A stretch of 64,000 nucleotides of DNA from G963667675 sp965197565 (GCA_965197565.1 CBDANK010000004.1:620001-684000), one strand, 5' to 3'. Counted from the stretch's first letter, positions 35,001 through 43,029 are shown. Program-made: numbers and translations. The notes: generated by a model from the letters alone, not told the origin.

Positions 35001-35842
35001 TGAATCACGTCCGCGCCTTTTTTGTCGAGGCGGTCAAGACGGTGTGCGCACCGGATGTGCCCAACAACGAAGGGGCGCACCGTCCGATCCACACCACCGC
35101 CCCCGAGGGCTGCTTGCTGAACCCGACCTATCCGGCTCCTGTTTTCTGGCGCATCGCTACGGGGACCCCGGTTTCGGACCTCGCCTTCATGGCCTTGAGT
35201 CAAGCCGCGCCGGAACGCGCGCCCGCCGGTTCAGGGTCTCTCCCAATATTCCAGTTTTATAATTCCGGCCTCCGGCGGTCTGGAGGGCCTTTCTTGCTTC
35301 ACCAGCACGCCTTCGGTGGAATGGGGGGCCGGCCGGGCCGGGACGGCTTGGCCTCGGTGAGTTTTCCCAATAGTGTGCGGGAGGTCTCCACTGAAGGAGT
35401 GGAGATCGAGTCGCCCCTCTTCTACGAGAAGCGGGAGATCCGATGTGACTCCGGCGGTGCCGGGGAATGGCGCGGCGGCCTTGGGGAAGAGTTGGTGATG
35501 AGCGTCGTTCCCGGCGGCGACGTGGACCCTGGGAAAGCGATTGTATTCTCCGGCTCCGGCGGCCGGTTTCGGGAACCGGCCCAAGGGGCTTTGGGGGGAA
35601 GGCCCGGAGGGAGAGCTCAAGTCCTGCTGGACGGGAACGCTGTGGACCCGGCCACCCTGGGCAACTCTCCCGAGGTCCATTTCCGGAGCGATCAGAGATT
35701 GACGGTTATTCTGCCGGGAGGAGGGGGCTACGGCGACCCCCGCAAGCGTGACGCTGGCCTTGTTGCGGCCGACCTGAAAAACGGCTACATCTCCAAGGAG
35801 GCCGCCATCCGGGACTACGGCTACCTTCCGGATGACGCCTAG
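32018..35842 (+). CDS. Hydantoinase/oxoprolinase HyuA-HyuB fusion
   Basis: The 1274-residue protein is a full HyuA followed by a full HyuB. The HyuA part (about 1-700) starts YLVGCDIGGTFTDLVLFD, an ASKHA-fold ATP site, and has LSLDMGGTTAKACLI and AFGGAGPVHAYNLA. The HyuB part (about 710-1274) has FSHDVVEVHDMSTGICDARG, YVTNDPW, VTSIHHLDIGGKAGSG and a C-terminal GGGGYGDPRKR. Such enzymes use ATP to open cyclic amides (hydantoins, 5-oxoproline) or carboxylate ketones. Two identical 10-residue blocks VDEYGTLVIS sit at the joint (residues 686-705). ATG 32018 matches the family start. The substrate is unknown; neighbours are arginase-like genes. Confidence 0.93.
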   Translation: MPAQSGSYLVGCDIGGTFTDLVLFDQVTGEMVVKKVVTTPDDPSEAVLNGVRTLTNSAPGYPQRTHRFVHATTLATNAVIERKGAKTALLATKGFRDLLELRRHVRVKNTEMWNDPPEPLVPRYLRQPVTERTYSDGRILVPVVGDELEGIAQLLHDEEVESVAIAFLHSYVNPENEQRVAEALGRLAPDIAVSLSSRVLPEYMEYERTATTVINAYVKPLVQRYLHRLQDRLNQEGFRAGLFVTLSNGGLASVRAAGDFPVRMIESGPAAGVVAAQAYARLANLDQVLSLDMGGTTAKACLIKDGALPLSSELEVARSQRLQRGSGYPVATPSIDLIEVGAGGGSIARINELGLVQVGPESSGADPGPICYGFGGTEPTVTDADLVLGYLDPNYFLGGEMKLDAAAAAQGLKDRLGDALGQRPLDAAWTVHEVVNANMAAAVKMHVIEKGGDPARAALVAFGGAGPVHAYNLARAFGIKKVLVPLQAGVTSALGLLEAPPAFDLSRTYKVPLERLDFPSLGCEFEGMEREAADLLEQVDPNGQVRFDRSVDLCYIGQGYQIPLPLPDKDLTDETATFLWEGFAQQYREKYGYFYDDIPVELANVRVRGSIVGPGLQIQPLPRENRPAKTSLKGQRPAYSAAQRGMAPHRVYDRYRLCSGMVISGPAIIEERESTTVVDQGGKVEVDEYGTLVISVDEYGTLVISVAEPASAPVGPGSLDLDLVWPRLIAIADEMAVTQIRTAFSHDVVEVHDMSTGICDARGYLIAQTNLGATGHTGTMPPLVKTLLKEIPPDRMRPGDAYVTNDPWVQSGHTADVFVVTPAFLDSRLIGFAVTSIHHLDIGGKAGSGRTEEVYEEGLIIPILAIMREGQPNEDFFSILRRNVRFSEKVVGDFRSQVGTGYVGAQRLVQLMVEQGLTSLEKVADEIVARSEASMRRGIGNLVDGTYGAEFPLDILDDGGDPLKLVLTLTVEGEELYADFSGTSPQVRFPINDPLNHVRAFFVEAVKTVCAPDVPNNEGAHRPIHTTAPEGCLLNPTYPAPVFWRIATGTPVSDLAFMALSQAAPERAPAGSGSLPIFQFYNSGLRRSGGPFLLHQHAFGGMGGRPGRDGLASVSFPNSVREVSTEGVEIESPLFYEKREIRCDSGGAGEWRGGLGEELVMSVVPGGDVDPGKAIVFSGSGGRFREPAQGALGGRPGGRAQVLLDGNAVDPATLGNSPEVHFRSDQRLTVILPGGGGYGDPRKRDAGLVAADLKNGYISKEAAIRDYGYLPDDA
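34073..34132 (+). repeat. Perfect 30-base tandem duplication in the HyuA-HyuB joint
   Basis: The 30 bases from 34073 to 34102, starting GTGGACGAATACGGGACC, are repeated exactly at 34103-34132. The duplication is in frame, giving VDEYGTLVIS twice, and lies exactly between the two enzyme halves. Identity at third positions points to a recent event or an assembly artefact. Confidence 0.95.
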
Positions 35843-36002
35843 CTCTTCAACTTTGGGCAAACCTTCCGGTTCCGGCTATCGTTGCGGAGCGCCCGTTCAC
35901 GGCCGTATCCTTCGTATTAGCAGCCCATCGTCATGGTATTCCCCCAGGGCCGCCGCATTGGCAACAACCCGACAGAAAGGCTTTACGCCTAGCCCCCAAC
36001 CA

Positions 36003-36241
36003 TGTCATTCCAAAACGGAGTGAGGAATCTAAGGAAGGTCTGAACAAGTCTCAAATCGCCATGATTTCAGCTACGGGGAGTAGCGAGTTTCCTCACTTAT
36101 TCGGAGGTTCCCTAAAGCGGTTCTTCACAGTCATCGCACCATTCCAGCGACAGGTCCCTCTATCGCGGAAGATCGTTGGTCGGAGAATCAACCTTGACTT
36201 GCAAGAAGGGTTTTAGACCCTTCATTCCGTTCAGGGTGACA
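36003..36241. repeat. Family A element, copy 5 (long)
   Basis: TGTCATTCCAAAACGGAGTG with GAGGAATCTAAGG at 36003, and AGAAGGGTTTTAGACCCTTC with GTTCAGGGTGACA to 36241, followed by ATTTAAAGACCCCG. The segment GTCGGAGAATC...CTTGACTTGCAAG (about 36180-36205) is shared in reverse with copy 3. At 239 bases it is longer than other copies and may contain a second element. It fills the gap before the arginase-like cluster. Confidence 0.6.
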
Positions 36242-36295
36242 ATTTAAAGACCCCGCCTTCGGCGTATCCCGCGTCCATTATAATCACCTATACTA

Positions 36296-36301
36296 TATAA
36301 T
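36296..36301 (+). promoter_or_regulatory. Candidate -10 box for the arginase-like cluster
   Basis: The sequence TATACTATATAAT (36289-36301) is AT-rich in a G+C-rich setting and contains two overlapping -10-like boxes 60-70 bases before ATG 36361. No -35 box is evident. Confidence 0.3.
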
Positions 36302-36360
36302 TGATGAGTTTCCAGCCTCACTCCCTTTGAGATAGGACAACCCGGTTAAGGGGGCAGCAG

Positions 36361-37329
36361 ATGAGAACTCCGTTCCAAGTGCCTTACGCCGGTGTTCACA
36401 CCTTTGCCAGGGCTGCTCTGGGCACTGTGGAGACGCTTAAACCCGGCAATGTCGCTGTTTTTGGCGTCCCCCAAGCCAGTTCCGGTCTTCGACAAGGGAT
36501 GCACGACGGCCCGCGAGCCATCCGTGAGGCCAGCGTGGATTTCATTTACCCCCTTCAGAGCGCCGGTACGCTGGTGGATATCAGCACCGGCCGGACTCTC
36601 ACCTGGCCCGATGAGCTCAAGCTCGAGGACTTGGGCGATGCGGTCCTCTACCCGGAGGATGTCCCTCGGACTAATGCCTCGCTGCAAGAGTTCGTGTCCT
36701 CGATAACCGCCAAGGAAGCGGTCCCCGTTGGCCTGGGTGGGGACCGCTCCATCACCTACCCACTGTTTCTCGGCTTTGCCGATGGTCTGAAGCAACGTAA
36801 TCAAAAGGCCGGGTTGATCCAGCTCTCCAACGAGCTGGCTATGGGGGATGCCCACCCAACCTGGGGCAAACATTGGCATGGGGCCACCCTTCGGAATATC
36901 CTGGATAGCGGGCAAGTAGACCCTCACAATATCGCGGTAGTGGGTGTGCATGGATTGCAGGAAGCTGAGGAGTGGGACCACGCCCAGAAGGCGGGGGTCA
37001 CTATCCTAGCCTTGAACAAGGTGCGAGATAAAGGGATGAAGGCCGCTGCCAAGCGGGCCCTGGAAATAGCGGGGAAGGGCGCTGATTCCGTCTATGTCAG
37101 CCTGGATATCGGCGTTGTCGATCCGGGATACGCACCGGGCCAAGGCTCCGTTATGGTGGGGGGCTTGACCGCCCGCGAACTGCTTCAACTGGTCCGGGAG
37201 CTTGGCGCGCCTCGGGTCGGCGCTGTGGATGGCGTGGGGGTGGCCCCGTCCTGGGACCTGAGCGGAAGGGCGCAACAGTTGGTTGCCCAAGCGATAATAG
37301 AGGTGACCGCGCCCAGAGTGTTCCAGTAG
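36361..37329 (+). CDS. Arginase/agmatinase-fold protein, metal site lost (subunit 1 of 3)
   Basis: The 322-residue protein aligns over its full length with ureohydrolases (HDGPRAIREAS near residue 48; GLTARELLQLVREL at the end). The metal ligands are gone: GGDH is GGDR (Arg129), the DAHxD strand is LIQLSNELAMGD, and the DxD motif is DIG (Asp249, Gly251). It therefore cannot hold the binuclear manganese or nickel centre and is probably a non-catalytic partner. The next two genes, 55 and 28 bases apart, are paralogues with fewer losses. No separate activity is predicted. Confidence 0.85.
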   Translation: MRTPFQVPYAGVHTFARAALGTVETLKPGNVAVFGVPQASSGLRQGMHDGPRAIREASVDFIYPLQSAGTLVDISTGRTLTWPDELKLEDLGDAVLYPEDVPRTNASLQEFVSSITAKEAVPVGLGGDRSITYPLFLGFADGLKQRNQKAGLIQLSNELAMGDAHPTWGKHWHGATLRNILDSGQVDPHNIAVVGVHGLQEAEEWDHAQKAGVTILALNKVRDKGMKAAAKRALEIAGKGADSVYVSLDIGVVDPGYAPGQGSVMVGGLTARELLQLVRELGAPRVGAVDGVGVAPSWDLSGRAQQLVAQAIIEVTAPRVFQ

Positions 37330-37384
37330 AATCTTCGAGATTTCAAACTGCAAGAGGTCCTGGACTCGGCGCTAAGGGGGCCAC

Positions 37385-38371
37385 ATGCCATTGAGACTCG
37401 ACCCTCAGGGGTTTGAACAAGGCCTTGCTACTTTCATCAGAGCGCCCATCGGTGACATCGAAGACCTCCAAGAGGGGATGGTGGCGGTTGCCGGAGTCCC
37501 CTTCGACCTAGCCGGCACCGGGCGGGTCGGTGCGCGGACCGGCCCAAGAGTCATACGGGAGGCTTCCCTGCGATACTCGATGATGGTGGCCCTTGACTCG
37601 GTGGACCCCAATACCCAAGTAAGGCTCCATGTGCCTGACGGCGATCTTCGGGGCAAGGTATTGGACCTGGGAGATACCAACTCGTATCCTGTGGACTGGC
37701 ACAAAATGGAGATGCACTTGCGCCGCTCCATGTACGAGGTGGCGCGTCGAGGCGCTCTTCCCATTTTTCTCGGAGGGGACCACCTCATCAGCTATCCTTT
37801 AGTCTTGGGCTTTCGGGACGCCATGGCGGAACGGGACCGGGGGAAGGTGGGCTACATCCAGTTTTCCAGCCAACTGGACTTGGGCGATGAAGACCCGCTA
37901 TGGGGCCGGGTGTGGCGGGGGGCGACGGCGCGGCGCATCCTGGAGTCGGGCGCAGTTAGCCGCCGGAACATGGTCTATGTTGGGGCCAACGGCTATTTGC
38001 CCCGCGACCAAGTGGCCTTGGCCGAGGAGCTGGACTTCAAAGTATTCACCCTGGGCGATGTGGAGCGGGAGGGTATGGAGAAAGTCACCCGCGAGGCGCT
38101 GGAGCGGGCCGGCGAGGGCTGTGGAGCCGTTTACGTGAGCATGGACGCCGACGTGATCGACGGGGCCTATCTCCAGTCTGCCAGCGATCACAGGTTCCAA
38201 GGGGTCACGGTGCCCGAGCTGGAACATGCCATGAACATCATCGCCGAGAGCAAGGCCGGCGCGTTGGACATCGTCGGGTGTAATCCCACCCTGGAGTTCG
38301 GCGGCGAGGGTAGGACAGCTACGCAGTGGGCCGCCTGGATGGCCTTCCGCTTCATGATGCCACGGCTTTAG
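37385..38371 (+). CDS. Arginase/agmatinase-fold protein, metal site partly lost (subunit 2 of 3)
   Basis: The 328-residue paralogue keeps GGDH (His133) and the DxD motif (Asp254 and Asp256 in SMDADVIDGAY), but the strand that should hold DAHxD reads YIQFSSQLDLGD, without the His and the first Asp. Two or three of six ligands are therefore missing and activity is doubtful. The N-terminus has ARTGPRVIREASLRY, the substrate-loop region of ureohydrolases. It is encoded between the first (no ligands) and third (full ligands) paralogues, presumably on one message. Confidence 0.85.
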   Translation: MPLRLDPQGFEQGLATFIRAPIGDIEDLQEGMVAVAGVPFDLAGTGRVGARTGPRVIREASLRYSMMVALDSVDPNTQVRLHVPDGDLRGKVLDLGDTNSYPVDWHKMEMHLRRSMYEVARRGALPIFLGGDHLISYPLVLGFRDAMAERDRGKVGYIQFSSQLDLGDEDPLWGRVWRGATARRILESGAVSRRNMVYVGANGYLPRDQVALAEELDFKVFTLGDVEREGMEKVTREALERAGEGCGAVYVSMDADVIDGAYLQSASDHRFQGVTVPELEHAMNIIAESKAGALDIVGCNPTLEFGGEGRTATQWAAWMAFRFMMPRL

Positions 38372-38399
38372 TTATAGCAACTCTTGTAAGGAGCAATCT

Positions 38400-39380
38400 A
38401 TGCGGTCACCGGAAAGAGCAGCGGTACAACCCTACTCCAGCTTCCTGGGGGTCCCGCTGGGCGCCGTCGAGGATGTCCGGCCGGGGAGTTTCGTTATCTC
38501 CGGGGCGCCCTTCGACAGCGAAATCCTGGCGCGCTTCGGGGCGCACCGGGGGCCCAACGGCATCCGCACCGGGTCGCAGCTTGTAGGAGAGCGATTGCAC
38601 CGGGCGGAAGGCAAGGACCTTATGGATGTGGAGACCGGGGAGAGGTTCTCACCCCGTTTCTTGGACAGGGTGTTGGATGTGGGCGATTTCACCATGTATC
38701 CCACCGACATCTTGAAGAGCCAGGAAAACATCGCCAACGGGGTCGCCGACGTGGTCCGGCGAGGCGGTTTTTCCATGATGTTCGGGGGCGATCACTACGT
38801 TAGCTATCCATCGGCAATGGGGTGGCACCGGGCCAAGATAGAACAGGACCCGGACATCCGCATCGGTTACGTCCATTTCGACGGGCACCTGGATTTCGGA
38901 AACTATAACCCTCTAACCGGCAGCCTGAACCAGGGCACCAACGCTCGCCGCATCTCCGAGCTTCATCGGGTGCAACGGAAGAACATGGCTTGGATCGGCG
39001 TGACCTGTCTGGTCAACGCCGACCAGTTCGATCAGATCAACGCCATGGGCGGCGCGATCTTCACCGCCGAGACCATTCACGAACTGGGTCCCAAAGAGGT
39101 GGCGCGCCGGGCCTGTGAACATGCCATAAGGGGGTGCAACGTTATCTACTGCACCCTGGACATCGACATAGTGGACCCGGGCTACTTGCCGGGGACCGGC
39201 GTCTCCGATCCCAGCGGGGTAACGCCGACTCAACTGCGTGAAATGCTGGCTGTTCTAACCGAGTATCCTTTGGACGCTATGGACATCATGGAGGTGTCGC
39301 CTAGGTTGGACCCCTCGGGGCGCTCCACCAGCCTCGCCGCGGAGATGGCCCTGACTGTGGCTATGAAAAAATTGTCCTAA
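38400..39380 (+). CDS. Arginase/agmatinase-family ureohydrolase (subunit 3 of 3, complete metal site)
   Basis: The 326-residue protein has all six expected ligands: His132 in GGDH, Asp161-His163-Asp165 in FDGHLDFGN, and Asp254-Asp256 in TLDIDIVDPGYLPG. The DPSGVTPTQLREML and MDIMEVSPRLDPSGRSTSLAA segments are typical of agmatinase/guanidinobutyrase-like enzymes. It should hydrolyse a guanidino or amidino compound to release urea or a related product. The ATG at 38400 has AAGGAG 7 bases before it. As the only complete member of the tandem set it is the likely catalytic subunit. Confidence 0.9.
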   Translation: MRSPERAAVQPYSSFLGVPLGAVEDVRPGSFVISGAPFDSEILARFGAHRGPNGIRTGSQLVGERLHRAEGKDLMDVETGERFSPRFLDRVLDVGDFTMYPTDILKSQENIANGVADVVRRGGFSMMFGGDHYVSYPSAMGWHRAKIEQDPDIRIGYVHFDGHLDFGNYNPLTGSLNQGTNARRISELHRVQRKNMAWIGVTCLVNADQFDQINAMGGAIFTAETIHELGPKEVARRACEHAIRGCNVIYCTLDIDIVDPGYLPGTGVSDPSGVTPTQLREMLAVLTEYPLDAMDIMEVSPRLDPSGRSTSLAAEMALTVAMKKLS

Positions 39381-39406
39381 AACAGATAATTACCACTTGA
39401 TTATTA

Positions 39407-39437
39407 CGAAATAAGTCTATTTATAGTGCTTATTTCG
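39407..39437. promoter_or_regulatory. Candidate operator palindrome
   Basis: CGAAATAAG (39407-39415) and CTTATTTCG (39429-39437) form a perfect 9-base inverted repeat with a 13-base AT-rich spacer; ATTA/TAAT extend it with one extra base. It ends 7 bases before the -35 box of the next promoter, a usual place for a regulator site. A terminator role is unlikely because the arms are AT-rich and no T run follows. Confidence 0.5.
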
Positions 39438-39444
39438 CTAATTA

Positions 39445-39473
39445 TTGACAACCATCCCTAGAAACTCTATACT
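39445..39473 (+). promoter_or_regulatory. Near-consensus sigma-70 promoter for the D-aminoacylase-like gene
   Basis: TTGACA (39445-39450) and TATACT (39468-39473) are separated by 17 bases. The start would be near 39480, giving a leader of about 46 bases before ATG 39526. It is one of the best promoters in the window. Confidence 0.8.
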
Positions 39474-39525
39474 GGGACCAGCTAATCTACTTTGGGCTCC
39501 CAATAAAAAATGAGGGTGGTAACTT

Positions 39526-41253
39526 ATGGCCGAATACGACCTTATCATCAAGGGGGGCACCGTCGTTGACGGGACGCGGACGCCTCGTTATGTCAGTGAC
39601 ATAGCGATTAAAGACGGAAGAATTGCCAAGATTGGCGGCTTGGTGGGTGGCACAGCGGATAAGGTCCTGGATGCCAAGGGTTTCATTGTCGCCCCGGGCT
39701 TTGTTGACCTGCACACTCACTATGATGCGCAAATCCAGTGGGACCCTTACTGCACCCTGTCCGGCTGGCACGGCGTGACCTCGGTGGCCGTCGGTAACTG
39801 CGGTTTCGGATTTGCGCCGTCGCGCCCGGAGGACCGGGACCGGGCAATGCTGTGCATGACCCGCAACGAGGCTATCCCCTATGACGCGATGAAGGAAGGG
39901 ATGCTGTGGGACTGGGTGACTTTCCCCGAGTTCATGGATAGCCTGGAGCGCATTCCCAAGGGAGTGAACTGCCTTACTTACGTGCCGCTGACGCCATTGT
40001 ACGCTTGGGTGATGGGATGGGACGAGGCCAAGAAACGGCGTCCCAACGAGGCTGAGTTGAGGGAGATGGCGCGGCTGGTGCATGAGGCGATGGATGCGGG
40101 GGCCTGCGGCTGGTCCACTCAGATCCTGGGTGAAACATCTGAGCAGCGGGACTATGACGGGACTCCTATGATCACCGACCTGATGACGGAGGACGAGGTT
40201 CTCACCTTCGCCAAGATACTGGCCGAGCGCGACGAAGGCTTCATAGAACTGACTTACCAGGAACCCATCGAAGAGGGCCGCCCTCTGGACGAGGCGACTA
40301 TGAACTTCTTTGAGAAAATAGCCCAGACCGCTCTCCGGCCCATCCTCTACCAAACTGTGACGCCCAACGCTGTTCATCCCGAGCAACATCGGGCCAGGAT
40401 TCGTTGGCTCGAGCGCTGCGCCGAGAGAGGGATCAAGATATACGGCCAGGGCGCTACAAGCCGGAGCGGCTTCGAGCTCACCTTTGCCGACTGGAACCTG
40501 TTCGACGACGTCCCCGCTTGGCGCGAGGTGACTGTGGGGACGCGCCAGGAACGCAAGGCGAAGATGGAGGACCCGGAGATGCGGCGGCGCCTGCGCGAGG
40601 AATGGGACTCCGGAACCCGGCCCACTGCCGTTGTCCCGGGGTCGGTGGGGAGTCTAATAGTCGAGGAGACGGCCAACCCGGAGTACGAGCACTACGCAGG
40701 CATGAGGGTTCAGGAGATCGCCGACAAGGAGGGCAAGCATGTCGTGGACGCTCTTCTTGACCTGGTGGTGGCGGACAATTTGGCGACCGAGTTCATAGCC
40801 GAGACCCAAGGCCGTGACGTTGCTCAATTCACCGCGGAGGTCTTGGACTCGCCTCACGTAATTGCCGGTGTATCCGACGGCGGAGCACACGTTAAGTTCC
40901 TGACAGCGGGAACCTATCCCACGGACTTGCTGGCCTGGCTGGTACGGGACGAGAAGCTAATAAGCCTGGAAGACGCCCATTACAAGCTGAGCTATCTGCC
41001 GGCCCACTTTGGTGGATTCAAGGACCGGGGTTTTATCCGTGAGAACGCCCCAGCGGATATAGTGGTGTACGACCTGGACAAGCTGGAGGTCCTGCCCTCC
41101 GAGGTTGCCGAGGACCTGCCTGGCGGCGAGTGGCGGCGGGTCCAGAAAGCCAAAGGCTACCGCTGGATTATGGTTAACGGCCAAGTGACCTTTGAAGACG
41201 GAGAGCCGACCGGAGCGATGCCGGGCAGGCTCTTGCGCAATGGCCGCAGCTAA
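39526..41253 (+). CDS. D-aminoacylase/N-acyl-D-amino-acid deacylase-type amidohydrolase
   Basis: The 575-residue protein opens with the typical IIKGGTVVDGTRTPRYVSDI and has PGFVDLHTHYDAQIQWDP (HxH metal motif), SVAVGNCGFGFAPSRPEDRD (the Cys ligand region of D-aminoacylases) and a late DGGAHVKFL with the catalytic Asp. Large helical insertion and a C-terminal beta-sandwich (ADIVVYDLDKLEVLP) fit the family. It should release an acyl or carbamoyl group from an N-substituted amino acid; D-stereospecificity is assumed from the family only. It has its own promoter and a hairpin follows. Confidence 0.88.
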   Translation: MAEYDLIIKGGTVVDGTRTPRYVSDIAIKDGRIAKIGGLVGGTADKVLDAKGFIVAPGFVDLHTHYDAQIQWDPYCTLSGWHGVTSVAVGNCGFGFAPSRPEDRDRAMLCMTRNEAIPYDAMKEGMLWDWVTFPEFMDSLERIPKGVNCLTYVPLTPLYAWVMGWDEAKKRRPNEAELREMARLVHEAMDAGACGWSTQILGETSEQRDYDGTPMITDLMTEDEVLTFAKILAERDEGFIELTYQEPIEEGRPLDEATMNFFEKIAQTALRPILYQTVTPNAVHPEQHRARIRWLERCAERGIKIYGQGATSRSGFELTFADWNLFDDVPAWREVTVGTRQERKAKMEDPEMRRRLREEWDSGTRPTAVVPGSVGSLIVEETANPEYEHYAGMRVQEIADKEGKHVVDALLDLVVADNLATEFIAETQGRDVAQFTAEVLDSPHVIAGVSDGGAHVKFLTAGTYPTDLLAWLVRDEKLISLEDAHYKLSYLPAHFGGFKDRGFIRENAPADIVVYDLDKLEVLPSEVAEDLPGGEWRRVQKAKGYRWIMVNGQVTFEDGEPTGAMPGRLLRNGRS

Positions 41254-41321
41254 ACCTCCAGCTAAACCTCCGTTGTAGGCAGGGTCCGCCTGGCCCTAGT
41301 GTTGGGCTTTAACCGTCTTCA

Positions 41322-41358
41322 ATTAGGGAGCCCCAAGGGAATTTTGGGGCTCCCTAAT
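41322..41358. terminator. Long intergenic hairpin, probable terminator
   Basis: ATTAGGGAGCCCCAA (41322-41336) and TTGGGGCTCCCTAAT (41344-41358) make a perfect 15-base-pair stem with a 7-base loop. It lies 69 bases after the D-aminoacylase-like stop and 50 bases before the dehydrogenase ATG. There is no long T tract, so factor-assisted termination or an attenuator is possible. Confidence 0.65.
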
Positions 41359-41408
41359 GTCGTTTGTCTCCGGTACTTAGGACCATCTTGAAGCATGGGG
41401 GCGTTGCC

Positions 41409-42452
41409 ATGAAAGCGGCTCGTTTGTATCAGTACGACCGGGAAATGAATGTCGAGCTGGTGGTTGAAACAGTACCCGAGCCGGCCATAAATTCCCCTGA
41501 CCAAGTTATCGTTCGTGTTGGCGCGGCAGGTTTGTGCCGTACTGATCTGCACATCATCGAAGGGATTTGGCAGCCGGTGATGGACCCGGTGGGATCGTTG
41601 CTGCCCTATATTATGGGCCACGAAAACGCCGGTTGGGTTGAGGCCGTCGGCAGTGGTGTGGGGTCCGTAAAACCCGGTGACGCCGTTATCTGCCATCCCC
41701 TCCGGACCTGCGGTGTTTGTGTCGGCTGCCGCCGGGGCGAAGACATGTACTGTGAGAACGGCATTTTTCCGGGCCTTGGCGTCAATGGCGGGTTCGCCGA
41801 ATACTTGCTCACCAACGAGCGGGCACTGATAAAACTTAAGGAGAACGTCTCGCCCTTGAATGTGGCTCCTATGGCCGACGCCGGCATTACTGCGTACCGG
41901 GTAGCCAAGCGGGCTGCCAGCAATCTGAGACCGGGCAGCTATTGCGTAGTCTTGGGCGTTGGCGGGCTTGGACATATTGCTCTACAGTGCTTGCATGAGC
42001 TGTGCGGCGCCCGCACCATTGCCGTCGACCGTAGCGCGGCAGCCCGGGACTTGGCCAAAAAGCTGGGGGCCCACCATGTGGTTGACAGCGGCCCGGACCT
42101 AGTGGACCAGGTGAAGGAACTGACCGGGGGCGGCGCTCACGCCGTAATTGACTTTGTAGCCGAGCAAGGGGCTGAACAACTCTGCTGGCAGATGTTGCGG
42201 CGGGGCGGGACCCACTTCATCGTTGGTTATGGCGGCAGAATCGAAGTGCCCACCCTTCATATGATCGTTAATGAGATTACCATTGCTGGCAGCCTGGTAG
42301 GCAATTACATGGAATTGGTCGAGTTGATGGAATTGAATGCTGAAGGGCGCGTCAAGATGAACTTCCAGGAGTACTCGCTGGACAACATCAACGCCGCGCT
42401 CAGCGACTTCAAAAACCGTCGCATTGTAGGCCGAGGGGTGATTGTTCCCTAG
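41409..42452 (+). CDS. Zinc-dependent alcohol dehydrogenase (medium-chain)
   Basis: The 347-residue protein has a full classical zinc ADH set: catalytic ligands in LCRTDLHI (Cys) and GHENAGW (His-Glu), structural zinc in CGVCVGCRRGEDMYC, and the nucleotide fold GVGGLGHIALQCL. Asp after the second strand (IAVDRS) suggests NAD+ preference. The start at ATG 41409 is the family start; the frame is open upstream to 41364. The substrate is unknown. It lies between the hairpin and the promoter of the next genes, so it may be transcribed alone. Confidence 0.92.
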   Translation: MKAARLYQYDREMNVELVVETVPEPAINSPDQVIVRVGAAGLCRTDLHIIEGIWQPVMDPVGSLLPYIMGHENAGWVEAVGSGVGSVKPGDAVICHPLRTCGVCVGCRRGEDMYCENGIFPGLGVNGGFAEYLLTNERALIKLKENVSPLNVAPMADAGITAYRVAKRAASNLRPGSYCVVLGVGGLGHIALQCLHELCGARTIAVDRSAAARDLAKKLGAHHVVDSGPDLVDQVKELTGGGAHAVIDFVAEQGAEQLCWQMLRRGGTHFIVGYGGRIEVPTLHMIVNEITIAGSLVGNYMELVELMELNAEGRVKMNFQEYSLDNINAALSDFKNRRIVGRGVIVP

Positions 42453-42457
42453 AGTAA

Positions 42458-42486
42458 TTGACAGCCTTCCCCCAGGGGAATATCAT
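42458..42486 (+). promoter_or_regulatory. Sigma-70-type promoter for the HbpS/GlcG-like pair
   Basis: TTGACA (42458-42463) and TATCAT (42481-42486) are separated by 17 bases. The start would be near 42493, leaving a leader of about 105 bases before ATG 42599. The spacer contains CCCCCAGGGG, a small palindrome. Confidence 0.65.
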
Positions 42487-42598
42487 TCCTGCTGCCTGGG
42501 ATTCAGGGCAGAGGTTGTATTTTTCGGACTAAGATGAGAATCCGGGCCGCCGGTTGCATTGGTCCGTATTCAACCGCTGCCAAAAGGGAGAATGTGAT

Positions 42599-42997
42599 AT
42601 GTCGATAACCTCGGCTGAGGCGCAAAGGGTTTGCGATGCCGGTGTAGCCAAGGCTCAAGAACTGGGCCATCGGATTACTATCACAGTGGTGGATTCGGCG
42701 CTGGAGATAAGGGCGGCGCGCCGCATGGACGGCGCCAGAGGCTACAACTTCGATCTCTCATACAGAATGGCTTACACCGCGGGCCTGTTCAAACGGACCG
42801 GCGAAGATATGGAGACGTTGCCAAGCCGGGGATGGTTCCACGCCTTGTGTGCGGCGCGGGGAGGTAAAATCGTGGTGGCCCTGGGTTGCTTGCCGATTCG
42901 GCGTGGAGACGAGGTTATAGGCGCCGTGGGAGTGAGTGGAGCCCCCGATGCCATCGACTTGGAAGTGGCTCAGGCCGGCATAGTTGCATTGGGCTAG
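42599..42997 (+). CDS. HbpS/GlcG-like (heme-binding/degrading family) protein 1
   Basis: The 132-residue protein has the family layout: helix with ITSAEAQRVCDAGVAKAQEL, strands ITITVVDSALEIRAARRMDG, SYRMAYTAGLFKRTG and a C-terminal GCLPIRRGDEVIGAVGVSGA. This is the HbpS/GlcG (DUF336) fold, whose members bind heme or small ligands or accompany catabolic operons; no catalytic activity is assured. AGGGAG precedes ATG 42599. A second family member follows by 32 bases. It could have a role in the local catabolism as an accessory protein. Confidence 0.85.
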   Translation: MSITSAEAQRVCDAGVAKAQELGHRITITVVDSALEIRAARRMDGARGYNFDLSYRMAYTAGLFKRTGEDMETLPSRGWFHALCAARGGKIVVALGCLPIRRGDEVIGAVGVSGAPDAIDLEVAQAGIVALG

Positions 42998-43029
42998 GTG
43001 TTCGAAACGACCAATTTGGAGGTGTTGCT

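Noticed and set aside
39487..40389. 300-residue minus-strand frame
   Set aside because: It is antisense to the N-terminal half of the D-aminoacylase-like gene and crosses its promoter.
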